From: Xanthobacteraceae bacterium
GTDB lineage: Bacteria > Pseudomonadota > Alphaproteobacteria > Rhizobiales > Xanthobacteraceae
Assembly (NCBI GenBank): GCA_030037185.1
Contig: JASHRR010000585.1
Location: 1 to 5,205, forward strand
DNA: 5,205 bases
Direction of reading: 5' to 3'
Below, piece by piece: positions 4,982-5,205 of this stretch (positions are counted from its first letter, which is position 1; each line of letters begins with the position of its first letter). The position numbers and the translations under genes are program-made. The notes under the pieces were generated by a model. The model worked only from the letters and a program-made list of their open reading frames with translations, was not told where the DNA came from and did not search any database.

Positions 4982-5205
4982 CGAGACAGACCTAGGTTGC
5001 CAAGCCCCGCAGCGGCGCGATTGCACGGCGCAAGGGCAAATCACCCATTCCGGCTGCCAGAGAAAGCGAAGCAATTGTTGGCTCCTCTGCCAGAAGTAAA
5101 AGCGCGCTTCGGGTTCTTTGATTGCAATCCTGTCCCTCTTATTGTCCTTCTCACAGGCGAGGTTGAAGAAGCAATTGCGATGAACGATGTGACAGCACGA
5201 CCGAA
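4982..5205 (+). CDS. Uncertain open frame running off the window edge
   Basis: After a TGA at 4979-4981 one plus frame stays open for 74 codons to the end of the window. Possible starts are TTG 4997 or TTG 5021; no ATG occurs before 5180 and no clear ribosome binding site is seen. The later part looks most protein-like, with KAKQLLAPLPEVKARFGFFD followed by NPVPLIVLLTGEVEEAIAMN. Codon use there is richer in A/T at third positions than in the operon, which suggests acquired or relaxed DNA. It could be the 5' part of a real gene, a further piece of the degraded gene upstream (it lies in the same frame as that gene's last segment), or chance. I do not recognise a family. Confidence 0.3.

Noticed and set aside
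1..5205. CRISPR array or intact insertion sequence
   Set aside because: There are no regularly spaced repeats and no full transposase or paired terminal inverted repeats. Only the degraded resolvase was found.

Overview
The window is GC-rich, and its protein sequences read as an alphaproteobacterium of the order Rhizobiales. Resemblance to remembered Bradyrhizobium/Rhodopseudomonas-type proteins is the main reason for this placement; no search was run. The left three quarters is an ordinary, well-kept chromosomal operon. The right quarter is a decaying accessory region.

Layout. Positions 1-101 hold the probable 3' end of an unidentified gene, followed by a GC-rich hairpin. Positions 102-479 are a non-coding leader with a weak promoter-like hexamer. 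From 480 to 3604 runs a tight plus-strand operon of four genes: ftsE (480-1139), ftsX (1132-2103, overlapping ftsE by 8 nt), a YdcF/SanA-type DUF218 membrane protein (2153-2851) and a PlsC-type 1-acyl-glycerol-3-phosphate acyltransferase (2864-3604). FtsEX is an ABC-type complex that couples cytoplasmic ATP hydrolysis to periplasmic cell-wall hydrolysis at division. DUF218 proteins are envelope-associated, and PlsC makes phosphatidic acid. The operon therefore reads as one envelope and division module.

A convergent small minus-strand gene (3876-4088) encodes a 70-residue single-pass membrane protein of unknown function. The 3605-3875 gap holds two small perfect hairpins. Upstream of the small gene lie a 9-bp direct repeat and a 48-nt imperfect hairpin.

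From about 4280 onward the DNA is a gene graveyard. First comes a serine-recombinase (resolvase/invertase) remnant broken by frameshifts and an internal TAG, with a recognisable C-terminal helix-turn-helix. Directly after it lies the remnant of a second, unidentified protein. Its middle (about 4701-4769) reads sensibly only on the opposite strand. Re-inverting that roughly 60-70 bp segment between a 4-bp inverted repeat (CTCG/CGAG) removes two in-frame stops and joins the flanks into one open frame. This micro-inversion is the most unusual thing in the window. The last 224 bases carry an open frame running off the edge, of uncertain reality and lower GC.
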